DNA of 64,000 nucleotides, taken from contig NZ_BJUA01000002.1 of NCBI RefSeq assembly GCF_007989825.1, positions 305,631 through 369,630 on the forward strand, given 5' to 3'. Positions 1-7,851 of the stretch are shown here, one piece after another; the stretch's first letter is position 1; every line of letters begins with the position of its first letter. The stretch is from Cellulomonas persica. GTDB lineage: Bacteria; Actinomycetota; Actinomycetes; Actinomycetales; Cellulomonadaceae. A program made the translations under genes and the position numbers. The notes under the pieces are model-generated. The model worked only from the letters and a program-made list of their open reading frames with translations. It was not told the DNA's origin and searched no databases.

Positions 1-618
1 GCGCGGGGCGCGGTCGAGGATCTTGTCGACGTCCTCGGCGAACCCCATGCGCAGCATCTCGTCGGCCTCGTCGAGCACCAGGAAGCGCGCCTGGTCGAGC
101 ACGAGCGAGCCGCGCTCGAGGTGGTCGATCACGCGGCCGGGCGTCCCGACGACGACCTGCGCGCCGCGCTGGAGCGCGCGCTGCTGGGGCAGGAACGGCG
201 CGCCGCCGTAGACCGGCACGACGGTGATGCCCGGCAGGTGCTGCGCGAACGAGGCGATCGCCTCGGACACCTGCATCGCGAGCTCACGGGTCGGGGCCAG
301 CACGATCGCCTGGACGGCGCGCAGCTCGGGATCGACCGCGGCGAGCAGCGGGAGGCCGAACGCGGCGGTCTTGCCGGTGCCGGTCTGCGCGACGCCGAGC
401 AGGTCGCGACCGTCGAGCAGAGCGGGGATCGCGCGCTCCTGGATCGCCGAAGGCGTGCGGAAGCCGAGGTCGTCCACGGCGCGCTGGAGCGCGTCGGGCA
501 GACCGAGGTGGTCGAAGGTGATCGACGACGCCGCGGCGGGCGTCTGCGACGTCTGGGTGGACGTCTGCGGGGTCGTGGGGGCGTGCGAGGGCAGGGTGGT
601 GCCCGAGGGCAGCGACAT
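1..618 (-). CDS. DEAD-box ATP-dependent RNA helicase, N-terminal part (runs off the left edge)
   Basis: The 206 visible codons encode the first RecA-like domain of an RNA helicase that unwinds structured RNA with ATP. A Ser/Thr/Ala/Pro-rich tail (residues 1-33) is followed by the Q motif (FRTPSAIQ, about 53-60), motif I AQTGTGKT (77-84), PTREL (109-113), TPGR (159-162) and DEAD (183-186). The helicase C-domain lies outside the window, so the subfamily (CsdA/RhlE/DeaD type) cannot be settled. The ATG at 616-618 has only a weak SD. The gene appears to be transcribed from a promoter about 190 nt upstream. Confidence 0.93.
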   Translation of the reverse strand, partial: MSLPSGTTLPSHAPTTPQTSTQTSQTPAAASSITFDHLGLPDALQRAVDDLGFRTPSAIQERAIPALLDGRDLLGVAQTGTGKTAAFGLPLLAAVDPELRAVQAIVLAPTRELAMQVSEAIASFAQHLPGITVVPVYGGAPFLPQQRALQRGAQVVVGTPGRVIDHLERGSLVLDQARFLVLDEADEMLRMGFAEDVDKILDRAPR

Positions 619-810
619 GGAGGGCCGTTCCGGTCGAGGGAGGACTGAACCGGCGCCCGGATGGCGCACGGCTGTCGCAGCCCCGACACAGGGCACCGGG
701 AGGGGTGCCACTCGCACGAGACGCCCGCTCCGCCGGCTCACCGGCGGCGGTCGTCATCACCTTGCTCACATCTGGGGGACGCGACGAACTCCGCGATCGA
801 ACCGATCCTA
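619..810 (-). promoter_or_regulatory. Promoter and structured leader of the DEAD-box helicase gene
   Basis: The interval 619-922 holds no gene. On the minus strand a -10-like TAGGAT lies at 805-810, giving a leader of about 180 nt before the start at 618. The leader holds two perfect hairpins: CCGCCGG/CCGGCGG with a 4-nt loop (730-747) and GGCACC/GGTGCC with a 6-nt loop (692-709). Long structured leaders are known for cold- or self-regulated RNA helicase genes; a role here is inference. Confidence 0.45.
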
Positions 811-922
811 CCCGGGCCGGCCGCGAGCGGCGAGGAGGGGACGACGACGGCGCGCGTGAGTTCGCGCACAGCGTCCGGCTCGACAGCGCCGCCCGCCAGC
901 GCGGCCGGGCCGCGCCGCGCGG

Positions 923-1333
923 CTACAGCCCCCGGGCCGGCCCCTCGATCGCGGGGCACGCGTCCATGACCACGTCGAGACCCGCCGCGGCCGCGCGGGC
1001 GGCGGCGTCCTCGTCGATCACGTCGAGCTGCAGCCACACGGCACGCGCGCCGCGCTCGATGGCCTCGTCGACCACCGCACCCGCGAGCCCGGCGTTGACG
1101 AACACGTCGACGACGTCGACCGTGCCCGGCACGTCGGCGAGCGTCGCGTAGCCGTGCTCGCCGTGCACGGTCGGCGCCGCGGGGTGCACCGGCACGATCG
1201 TGTGACCGATGCGCTGGAGGTAGGCCGCCACGCCGTACGCGGCGCGCGACGTGTTCGTGGACAGACCGACGACCGCCCAGCGCCCGGGCGTGCGCAGGAG
1301 CCGGTCGACGACCGCGGGATCGTTGGTGTGCAC
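923..1333 (-). CDS. CoA-binding domain protein (YccU-like)
   Basis: A 136-residue single-domain protein of the CoA-binding (Rossmann-fold) family related to the N-domain of succinyl-CoA synthetase. Visible marks are WAVVGLSTN near the N-terminus, VPVHPAAPTVHG, and VDVVDVFVNA followed by GARAVWLQLD. The GTG start at 1331-1333 gives the usual family length; upstream in-frame codons are compositionally unlike the protein. The family binds CoA, but its cellular role is not established. Confidence 0.82.
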   Translation of the reverse strand: MHTNDPAVVDRLLRTPGRWAVVGLSTNTSRAAYGVAAYLQRIGHTIVPVHPAAPTVHGEHGYATLADVPGTVDVVDVFVNAGLAGAVVDEAIERGARAVWLQLDVIDEDAAARAAAAGLDVVMDACPAIEGPARGL

Positions 1334-1529
1334 GTCGTCAGACTGGCACGCCGGTGCCGGACCTGCGAGGGACGTCCGGCCCGACCACGTCCGGCCCGAC
1401 CACGTGCTGCCCGACCACGTGGCGGTCCGGCGCGGGCCCCGGTGCGTCCCGCGCGGTGCGCCGGGCCGACGGTCCGCGCCGCATAGGATCGGCGCGCAGC
1501 AGGACGAGTCGACAGGAGAGTGCCCGGGC

Positions 1530-2177
1530 GTGACCGAGCAGGCGCAGCAGCCAGTCCGCGGTGACCAGGAGCCGCAGGTCAGCACGCGCGTCCTCACGGT
1601 GCCCAACGTCATCAGCCTCGTCCGGCTCCTGCTGGTGCCTGTGTTCGCGGTGCTCATCGCCACGGGTCAGGACGGCTGGGCGGTGCTCGTCCTGGGCGTC
1701 TCGGGCGCGAGCGACTGGCTCGACGGCGTGCTCGCGCGCCGGCTCGGACAGGTGACGCGGCTCGGCCAGCTCCTCGACCCTGCGGCGGACCGCCTGTTCA
1801 TCGCGGTCACGCTCATCGGCCTCGTGTGGCGCGGCGTCGTGCCGCTCTGGCTGCTCGTCGTGATCCTCGCGCGCGAGGTCGTCCTCGGCGTGATGCTCAT
1901 CGTGCTCGGTCGCGCCGGCTTCCCGCCGCCGCAGGTCCACCTCGCAGGCAAGGCCGGGACCTTCGCGCTGCTCTACGCCTTCCCGCTGCTGCTCCTGGCC
2001 TCGTGGGACTCGTGGGTCGGCACCGTCGCCGAGGTCGCGGGCTGGGCCTTCGCGCTGTGGGGCGTGGGCCTGTACTGGTTCGCCGGTGCGCTGTACCTGA
2101 TGCAGGCGCGTCGCCTCCTGGCCGCGCAGCCTCGTCGGACGCACGCGGGCGAGGCGCCGGACGAGGCGCACGCATGA
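1530..2177 (+). CDS. pgsA: CDP-diacylglycerol--glycerol-3-phosphate 3-phosphatidyltransferase
   Basis: This 215-residue membrane enzyme makes phosphatidylglycerol phosphate, the committed step to phosphatidylglycerol. The CDP-alcohol phosphotransferase signature is complete: DWLDGVLARR, then G, then DPAADR, matching D-x2-DG-x2-AR-x8-G-x3-D-x3-D. Several hydrophobic segments follow to the C-terminus. The GTG at 1530 is chosen because AGGAGAG sits about 9 nt upstream. The stop overlaps the next ATG by 4 nt, so it is the first gene of a pgsA-DUF881-sbp-DUF881 operon. Cardiolipin synthase-type members share the motif, but length and context favour PgsA. Confidence 0.9.
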   Translation: MTEQAQQPVRGDQEPQVSTRVLTVPNVISLVRLLLVPVFAVLIATGQDGWAVLVLGVSGASDWLDGVLARRLGQVTRLGQLLDPAADRLFIAVTLIGLVWRGVVPLWLLVVILAREVVLGVMLIVLGRAGFPPPQVHLAGKAGTFALLYAFPLLLLASWDSWVGTVAEVAGWAFALWGVGLYWFAGALYLMQARRLLAAQPRRTHAGEAPDEAHA

Positions 2178-3253
2178 CGACGCGGCACACCACGCCGGCG
2201 CAGGGCCGCAGGCCCGACGCCTCGATGACCCTGCTCAACGAGGTCTACAGCACGTCCCTCGACGAGGGGTACGCCCTCGTCGCCCGACGCCGGGAGGCCG
2301 GGCAGGCGCCGCGCCCACGAGCCGCCCGCCGCGGCGTGACGCTCGTGGTGGCCGTCGCCGTGGGCCTGGCGTCCTCCGCCGCGGCGCTCGCGCTCCACCA
2401 GCCGACCGCCGCCGCGCAGCGGGCCCGCGAGCTGCTCGAGTCGAGCATCGTCGAGCGCAACGACGAGGTGAGCGCCCTCCAGGAGGAGGCGGCGACCCTC
2501 AGCACGAACATCGCCGCGCTGCAGGCGGCGCTCGTCGGGTCGGGCAGCACGGAGCTGCAGGAGTCCGCCACGGCGGGTGCCGTCGAGGCCGGCCAGGTCG
2601 CCGTGACCGGACCGGGCCTGCGCGTCGAGCTGTCGGACGCTCCGACCGCGCAGACGGACGCCTCGGACGACGACTCGCGCGTGCAGGACGTCGACCTGCA
2701 GATCGTCGTCAACGGGCTGTGGGCCGCGGGCGCCGAGGCGGTCGCGATCAACGACCAGCGTGTCACCGCGACCACCGCGATCCGCAGCGCCGGCAGCGCG
2801 GTGCTCGTCGACCTCGTGCCGCTGTCGGGTCCGTACCGCGTCGAGGCGCTGGGCAACCCGGTGACGCTGCAGACCGGCCTCGCGCAGGGGACCGCGGGGC
2901 AGCTGCTGACGGCGCTGAGCTCGAACTACGACATCGGGGTGGACATCTCGCGGCAGGACGCGCTCGCGCTGCCGGGCGTCGGTCAGGTCACGCTGCGGCA
3001 CGCGACGGTCCCGGAGGGCGCGCTGCCCGAGGCGCTGCGCCCGACACCGGAGGCGTCCGCCCCGGCGCCCACCTCGTCGCAGGAGCGCACGCCGTCGTCG
3101 CAGGTCGGGGTGTCCGCGCAGGGCCTCACGGGCCGAGCAGGCGACGCGACCGCACAGGCGGTTTCGTCGAGCGGCGCGCGTGTGGCAGGGTCGGCGCAGC
3201 ACGCAGCCACGGACCACGGGACCGTGGCCCGGCCGGGGGAGGACCGCCAGTGA
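2174..3253 (+). CDS. DUF881 family membrane-anchored protein (first copy)
   Basis: A 359-residue protein with a short basic cytoplasmic N-terminus, one transmembrane helix at about residues 54-74, a coiled-coil stretch (about 82-120) and an extracytoplasmic DUF881 domain containing GPGLRVELSDAP and AINDQRVTATTAIR. The C-terminal 90 residues are Ala/Ser/Pro/Thr rich and probably disordered. Its ATG lies in the pgsA stop (ATGA) and its own stop overlaps the next gene. DUF881 proteins sit in this conserved actinobacterial cluster near division and signalling genes; their biochemical role is unknown. Confidence 0.85.
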   Translation: MTTRHTTPAQGRRPDASMTLLNEVYSTSLDEGYALVARRREAGQAPRPRAARRGVTLVVAVAVGLASSAAALALHQPTAAAQRARELLESSIVERNDEVSALQEEAATLSTNIAALQAALVGSGSTELQESATAGAVEAGQVAVTGPGLRVELSDAPTAQTDASDDDSRVQDVDLQIVVNGLWAAGAEAVAINDQRVTATTAIRSAGSAVLVDLVPLSGPYRVEALGNPVTLQTGLAQGTAGQLLTALSSNYDIGVDISRQDALALPGVGQVTLRHATVPEGALPEALRPTPEASAPAPTSSQERTPSSQVGVSAQGLTGRAGDATAQAVSSSGARVAGSAQHAATDHGTVARPGEDRQ

Positions 3254-3582
3254 TCGCCGTCATCGGGCTCGTCGTCGGCGTCGTCGCGGGGCTCGTCCTG
3301 CAGCCCACCGTGCCGCCCGAGCTGCAGCCGTACCTGCCGATCGCCGTGGTCGCGGCGCTCGACGCGATCTTCGGCGGCGTGCGCGCGATGCTCGACGGCA
3401 TCTTCGACGACCGGGTGTTCCTCATCTCGTTCCTGTCGAACGTGATCGTCGCCGCGCTCATCGTCTTCCTGGGCGACCAGCTCGGAGTGGGCACGCAGCT
3501 GTCCACCGCGGTCGTCGTCGTCCTCGGCATCCGCATCTTCTCGAACGCCGCTTCGATCCGACGGCACCTGTTCAAGGCCTGA
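3250..3582 (+). CDS. sbp: Small basic family protein (DUF1290), membrane
   Basis: A 110-residue protein with three hydrophobic helices (about residues 2-18, 23-40 and 57-76) plus a fourth near 85-97, ending in a basic tail. The segment PYLPIAVVAALDAIFGGVRA is typical of the small basic protein family that always sits between two DUF881 genes in actinobacteria. The GTG overlaps the preceding stop (GTGA), implying translational coupling. Function unknown. Confidence 0.88.
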   Translation: MIAVIGLVVGVVAGLVLQPTVPPELQPYLPIAVVAALDAIFGGVRAMLDGIFDDRVFLISFLSNVIVAALIVFLGDQLGVGTQLSTAVVVVLGIRIFSNAASIRRHLFKA

Positions 3583-3584
3583 CG

Positions 3585-4991
3585 ATGACCGACGCACGCG
3601 ACGCGACGCCCGGCCGGGACGCCCCCGACCGGGACGACGACGCGCGCGACGAGCTCCCGGCCGCCACCCCGGCGTCGGGCGGGCCGGGGGACACCCCGGA
3701 CGTTGCAGGCCTCGCCTCCGACCCGGCACCCGACGACGACCCGGCACCCGCCCTCGTCCCGGCACCGGACGCCAACGCCGCGGCGCAGCCGTGGGACGCG
3801 CCCGGTACCGACACGATCGGTGCCGACGCGACCGACTCCGACCTGACCGATGACGGCGCCGTCGACGACGACACGGCCCGCGACGAGTCGCCTGTCGCCG
3901 TTCCGGAGATCTTCGTGCCCGCGGATGACGCGACGCCCGGCGACGCCGCGACGCACGACGACGCGGCACCGCAGGACGAGCACGGCGTGGCGGCAGGGCG
4001 GTCCGACGACGACGCCTGGAACGACGCGATCGCGCGTGCGGCGCAGGAGGCGGCACGCGACCCGCGCGCGCAGACCCCGTTGGCGGCCCTCGTCGCAGCA
4101 GAGGTGACGACGACGGACGGCGCACGCCTGCAGGGCGGTCCCGGGGCCGGCGCCGAGGGGCCCGACACCACCGACCGGAGAACCGTCGAGGTCGACACCG
4201 CCGACGCCGACCTCGACGGGCACGACGACGAGCCGTCCTCGGCCCGTGACTCCGCAGGTGACGGCGCCCCGAGCGGATGGGCCGTGCTGGCCAGGGCGAT
4301 GGCGCCGCGGGCCAACCGGTCGCAGGTCGTCGCGGGCGTGCTGTGCGCGCTGCTCGGCTTCGCTCTCGTCGTCCAGGTGCGGCAGAACGACGAGAGCGCG
4401 TTGTCCGGCCTGCGTCAGTCGGAGCTCGTCCGCATCCTCGACGAGACGACCGAGCGCGGCGACCAGCTGCGCCGCGAGGTCGCGGAGCTGCGCGGCGAGC
4501 GTGACGACCTGGCGTCGGGCTCGGACCGGCACGCGGCCGCCATCGACTCGCTGCGCCGCAGCGCGATCACGCAGGGCATCCTGTCGGGCAGGCTGCCTGC
4601 GCAGGGCCCGGGCGTGCGGGTCATGCTGATCGACCCCGACGGCGACCTGCAGCCCGTCACGATGCTCAACATGCTCGAGGAGCTGCGCAACGCGGGTGCC
4701 GAGGCGATCCAGCTCAACGACCAGCGCGTGACGGCGAGCTCGTCGTTCACCGGGACCCGGGGACACGTGCTGCTCGACGGGGTGGAGCTCGAGGCGCCGT
4801 ACGAGTGGTTCGCGATCGGCGACCCCTCGACGCTGTCGATCGCCCTGCAGATCCCCGGCGGCGCCATGGCGACGGTGCGTGGGACGGGGGCGACCGGGAC
4901 GGTCGAGGAGCAGGACGAGGTCGAGATCACCGCGCTGCGGCGACTGCCCGAGCCGAGCTACGCGACACCGGCGCCGCCGGAGGGCGGATGA
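3585..4991 (+). CDS. DUF881 family protein (second copy) with a long acidic disordered N-terminus
   Basis: A 468-residue protein. Residues 1 to about 240 are Asp/Ala/Pro/Thr-rich with no hydrophobic or helical pattern. A transmembrane helix follows at about 246-266, then a coiled coil (about 272-320) and a DUF881 domain with GPGVRVMLIDPDG and QLNDQRVTASSSF. The family is usually 250-300 residues, so the roughly 240-residue cytoplasmic tail is extra. The ATG starts 2 nt after the sbp stop. GarA and its promoter follow downstream. The DUF881 assignment is solid; the role of the tail is unknown. Confidence 0.85.
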   Translation: MTDARDATPGRDAPDRDDDARDELPAATPASGGPGDTPDVAGLASDPAPDDDPAPALVPAPDANAAAQPWDAPGTDTIGADATDSDLTDDGAVDDDTARDESPVAVPEIFVPADDATPGDAATHDDAAPQDEHGVAAGRSDDDAWNDAIARAAQEAARDPRAQTPLAALVAAEVTTTDGARLQGGPGAGAEGPDTTDRRTVEVDTADADLDGHDDEPSSARDSAGDGAPSGWAVLARAMAPRANRSQVVAGVLCALLGFALVVQVRQNDESALSGLRQSELVRILDETTERGDQLRREVAELRGERDDLASGSDRHAAAIDSLRRSAITQGILSGRLPAQGPGVRVMLIDPDGDLQPVTMLNMLEELRNAGAEAIQLNDQRVTASSSFTGTRGHVLLDGVELEAPYEWFAIGDPSTLSIALQIPGGAMATVRGTGATGTVEEQDEVEITALRRLPEPSYATPAPPEGG

Positions 4992-5049
4992 CGGCGGGAC
5001 GTACCGGGCAGGACCTGGACGGAGGGCTGCGCTCGCGCGCGGCGTTGCA

Positions 5050-5118
5050 TAGGGTGGGGCGATCGAGTCACGGCCTGACGAGGGGTCGACGACGGGCTCG
5101 ACGACGGACACAGGAGGC
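5050..5118 (+). promoter_or_regulatory. Candidate garA promoter (-10 TAGGGT) and SD
   Basis: The 130-nt gap after the DUF881 gene has TAGGGT at 5050-5055, leaving a leader of about 60 nt. A strong SD (AGGAGG) lies 4-5 nt before the garA ATG at 5122. No clear -35 was seen. Confidence 0.5.
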
Positions 5119-5121
5119 CAT

Positions 5122-5574
5122 ATGACCGACGACGAGCGGACCTCGCGCGCCGCCGGCCCCGAGACGACCGTCAACTTCGGTCAGGTCGGCCCTGTCGAGA
5201 TCGAGCAGGGCGCACCGGTCGGGCTGACGGCCGACGAGTCGGCCGCGGTGCAGGCACTGCCCGCGACGTCGGCCCTGCTCGTGATGCAGCGCGGCCCGAG
5301 CGCGGGCGCGCGCTTCCTGCTCGACGCGGACCGCACCGTCGCGGGCCGCTCGACCCAGGCGGACATCTTCCTCGACGACGTGACGGTCTCGCGCAAGCAC
5401 GCGGAGTTCGTCCGCGAGGGTGCGCAGTTCGTCGTGCGGGACATCGGCTCCCTGAACGGCACGTACGTCAACCGTCAGCGCATCGACCAGGCGGCGCTGC
5501 GCTCGGGCGACGAGGTGCAGATCGGCAAGTACCGCATGACGTTCCACCCGAGCCCGCACCGCGAGGACGCATGA
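5122..5574 (+). CDS. garA: FHA-domain metabolic regulator, GarA/OdhI family
   Basis: A 150-residue protein with an N-terminal phosphorylation motif ETT (residues 14-16) and a C-terminal FHA domain carrying GRS, SRKH and the SLNGT signature. In mycobacteria and corynebacteria GarA/OdhI inhibits 2-oxoglutarate dehydrogenase and modulates glutamate metabolism until PknB/PknG phosphorylates the ETT threonine. Position between DUF881/pgsA and ftsR is the conserved one. No kinase gene is in the window. Confidence 0.88.
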   Translation: MTDDERTSRAAGPETTVNFGQVGPVEIEQGAPVGLTADESAAVQALPATSALLVMQRGPSAGARFLLDADRTVAGRSTQADIFLDDVTVSRKHAEFVREGAQFVVRDIGSLNGTYVNRQRIDQAALRSGDEVQIGKYRMTFHPSPHREDA

Positions 5575-5596
5575 CCCGCTCCAACGGTGGCCGCGC

Positions 5597-6376
5597 GTGA
5601 GCACGGCTCCGCAGACGCGTGCGCGCCAGCTGCCCGCGGACGCCGCCCCGGCGGTCCCGGAGGCCGGCGAGCACGAGCCGTGGCCCCGCGGCATCTCGCG
5701 GCGCGCGAGCATGCGCATCTCGGACGTGCTCGCTGCGCTCCAGATCGAGTTCCCGGCGGTCACGCCCTCCAAGCTGCGCTTCCTCGAGGAGCAGGGGCTG
5801 GTCGAGCCCGTCCGCACGCCCTCGGGCTACCGCCAGTACTCGCCGGCGGACGTCGAGCGCCTGCGGTTCGTGCTGCGGCAGCAGCGGGACCGCTACATGC
5901 CGCTCAAGGTCATCGGCGAGCGCCTCGCCGCGCTCGACGCGGGCGCGGAGGACGAGCCGACGCCGCGGGCCCGGCTCGCGGCGGCCGACGGTGTGCTGCG
6001 GCGCCCGGACACGCGCGTGTCCGCCGAGGCCCTGGCCGCTGACGCCGGGGTCGAGCCGCACCTCGTCGCGGAGCTCGTCGAGGCCGGCGTCCTGACCCCC
6101 GGACCCGGGGGAGGGTTCGAGCCGTGGGCGCGCGAGATCGTCGTGACCGCCGCGGCGCTGGCCGAGCACGGCATCGACGTGCGGCACCTGCGGCAGTTCC
6201 GCACCGCGGCCGAGCGTCAGGCGGACCTCGTGGCGCAGGCGGTCGCGCCGTGGCGCGGCCAGCGCAACGCGTCCTCGCGTGCGCGGGCGGCGACCATGGC
6301 CGCGGAGCTCGGTGAGCTCTGCGCGCGGATGCACACGGCGCTCGTGCGGTCGTCCGTGGCGGACCTGCTGCCCTGA
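5597..6376 (+). CDS. ftsR: MerR-family regulator FtsR
   Basis: A 259-residue protein with an N-terminal 38-residue tail and a MerR-type winged HTH (about 39-110) containing SKLRFLEEQGLVEP and SGYRQYSPADVERLRFV. The C-terminal half is helical, lacks effector cysteines and probably dimerises. In Corynebacterium the gene downstream of garA/odhI encodes FtsR, an activator of ftsZ. GTG at 5597 is the chosen start, 22 nt after the garA stop, so co-transcription is likely. Symbol assigned from family and gene order. Confidence 0.78.
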   Translation: MSTAPQTRARQLPADAAPAVPEAGEHEPWPRGISRRASMRISDVLAALQIEFPAVTPSKLRFLEEQGLVEPVRTPSGYRQYSPADVERLRFVLRQQRDRYMPLKVIGERLAALDAGAEDEPTPRARLAAADGVLRRPDTRVSAEALAADAGVEPHLVAELVEAGVLTPGPGGGFEPWAREIVVTAAALAEHGIDVRHLRQFRTAAERQADLVAQAVAPWRGQRNASSRARAATMAAELGELCARMHTALVRSSVADLLP

Positions 6377-6444
6377 CCCTCCGGCGCCGGGACCGTCCTC
6401 GACGTGCCGCGCTCGCGTCGGGCGCAGATCGGCGCGTCTGGTCG

Positions 6445-6450
6445 TAGCGT
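6445..6450 (+). promoter_or_regulatory. Leaderless-type -10 box TAGCGT for the bifunctional nuclease gene
   Basis: TAGCGT is followed by 7 nt and the GTG start at 6458, with no SD in between. This spacing predicts transcription starting at or next to the start codon. Confidence 0.5.
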
Positions 6451-6457
6451 GGTCCCC

Positions 6458-6949
6458 GTGGACCCGGATCTCGTCGTCGTCGAGGTGGTCGGCGTGCGTC
6501 GGCACCCGACCGTGGACGAGAACGTCGTGCTGCTGCTGGACCCCGAGTCGGAGCTCGTCGTGCCGATCCTCGTCGGGCCGCACGAGGCCGGGGCGATCGC
6601 GTCCGCGCAGGCCGGTGTCGTCCCGCCACGCCCGATGACGCACGACCTGCTGCGCGACCTGGTCCTCGCCGAGGGTGACGAGGTGCGCCGGGCGGCGATC
6701 ACCCGGCTCGAGGACGGTGTGTTCTACGCGGAGCTGGAGCTGGGCAACGGCGCGCGCGTGGACTCGCGTGCGTCCGACGCGATCGCGGTCGCGCTACGGT
6801 TCGGTATCCCGGTGCTGTGCTCCGCCGAGGTGGTCGCGGTCGCGGGCGTCGAGGTGCAGCACGGCGATCCGGACGACGCGGTGGAGAAGTTCCGTGAGTT
6901 CCTCGACCGGGTCACACCGGAAGACTTCGAGAAGGGCGACGGCCCGTAG
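6458..6949 (+). CDS. Bifunctional nuclease domain protein (DUF151/BFN)
   Basis: A 163-residue protein covering the full BFN domain: VPILVGPHEAGAIASAQ, PRPMTHDLLRDLV, then DSRASDAIAVALRFGIPVLC. Plant members have RNase/DNase activity; bacterial roles are unclear. It lies between two MerR-family genes, an arrangement conserved in actinobacteria. A GTG at 6449 is an alternative start, but the -10 box TAGCGT overlaps it. Confidence 0.85.
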   Translation: MDPDLVVVEVVGVRRHPTVDENVVLLLDPESELVVPILVGPHEAGAIASAQAGVVPPRPMTHDLLRDLVLAEGDEVRRAAITRLEDGVFYAELELGNGARVDSRASDAIAVALRFGIPVLCSAEVVAVAGVEVQHGDPDDAVEKFREFLDRVTPEDFEKGDGP

Positions 6950-6983
6950 CGGGCCGGGTCACGCGGCCGGCACCGCACGAACC

Positions 6984-7000
6984 TTCACCCTCAGGTTGAA
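6984..7000. promoter_or_regulatory. Inverted repeat upstream of merR, candidate MerR operator
   Basis: TTCACCCT-c-AGGTTGAA forms a near-perfect 8-1-8 inverted repeat (7 of 8 pairs) in the 170-nt gap before the second merR gene. MerR-family proteins bind such spaced palindromes, often in their own promoters. A possible -10 TAGCGT lies about 60 nt downstream. Autoregulation is inference. Confidence 0.5.
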
Positions 7001-7121
7001 CTTCAGACACGCCGACCGCGACACGCCCCGCGCGTCGTTGCGTCGGGGGACCCACGTGCCTAGCGTTACCTCAGGCGCGGTCGGGCGAGTGCACGGCTCA
7101 TGCGCGATGAGTGGAGGAAGC

Positions 7122-7709
7122 GTGGCCAACGAGAACGCGGAGAACGTCCCGAGCGTCCCGCAACGCGCGCAGGGCCTCCTGTTCGACGACGACCTGCCCG
7201 ACCTGGACACCGCGACGGGCTACCGCGGCCCCACCGCGTGCCGTGCCGCCGGCATCACGTACCGCCAGCTCGACTACTGGGCTCGCACGGGCCTCGTCGA
7301 GCCCTCGATCCGGCCCGCGACGGGCTCGGGCACCCAGCGCCTGTACGCGTTCCGCGACATCCTCGTGCTCAAGGTCGTCAAGCGGCTGCTCGACACGGGC
7401 GTCTCGCTGCAGCAGATCCGCACCGCCGTCGGCCACCTGCGCGAGCGCGGGGTCGACGACCTCGCGCAGATCACCCTCATGTCGGACGGCGCCTCGGTCT
7501 ACGAGTGCACGTCGGCCGACGAGGTCATCGACCTGGTGCAGGGTGGGCAGGGCGTCTTCGGCATCGCCGTCGGCCGCGTGTGGCGCGAGGTCGAGGGCAC
7601 CCTCGCCGAGCTGCCCACCGAGCGCGCCGAGGACGAGGCGCAGACGCCGGCGGACGAGAACCCGCACGACGAGCTCGCGATGCGTCGTCGCGCACGCTCG
7701 GCCGGCTGA
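7122..7709 (+). CDS. MerR-family transcriptional regulator (Rv1828-like)
   Basis: A 195-residue regulator with a MerR winged HTH: ACRAAGITYRQLDYWARTG, SGTQRLYAFRDILVLKVVK and LLDTGVSLQQIRTAV. A C-terminal effector-like region follows, then an acidic tail. GTG 7122 is preferred because GGAGGA lies just upstream at 7113-7118, although the spacing is short; ATG 7107 in the same frame has no SD. In mycobacteria the orthologue next to ftsR and the BFN gene is Rv1828, which binds its own promoter. Confidence 0.85.
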   Translation: MANENAENVPSVPQRAQGLLFDDDLPDLDTATGYRGPTACRAAGITYRQLDYWARTGLVEPSIRPATGSGTQRLYAFRDILVLKVVKRLLDTGVSLQQIRTAVGHLRERGVDDLAQITLMSDGASVYECTSADEVIDLVQGGQGVFGIAVGRVWREVEGTLAELPTERAEDEAQTPADENPHDELAMRRRARSAG

Positions 7710-7730
7710 CACCGCCGGCGACGACCTCAC

Positions 7731-7765
7731 GAGACCGCCGGTCGCGCGTGCGCACCGGCGGTCTC
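7731..7765. terminator. Strong hairpin between convergent merR and parA-like genes
   Basis: A perfect 12-bp stem (GAGACCGCCGGT / ACCGGCGGTCTC) with an 11-nt loop. It has no U tract, as usual in this GC class, and can serve both strands. Confidence 0.7.
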
Positions 7766-7851
7766 GTCGTCTGTCCGGACGGCCGGGGAGCGGGTGCCAG
7801 GTCATGACGCGCTGGCGCTCACCCCCGCCGGTGGCCCGGGGCCGCCGGGTG

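Noticed and set aside
5050..5121. Riboswitch in the garA leader
   Set aside because: Only about 60 nt long, with no recognised aptamer blocks or strong hairpin; an ordinary leader with a good SD explains it.
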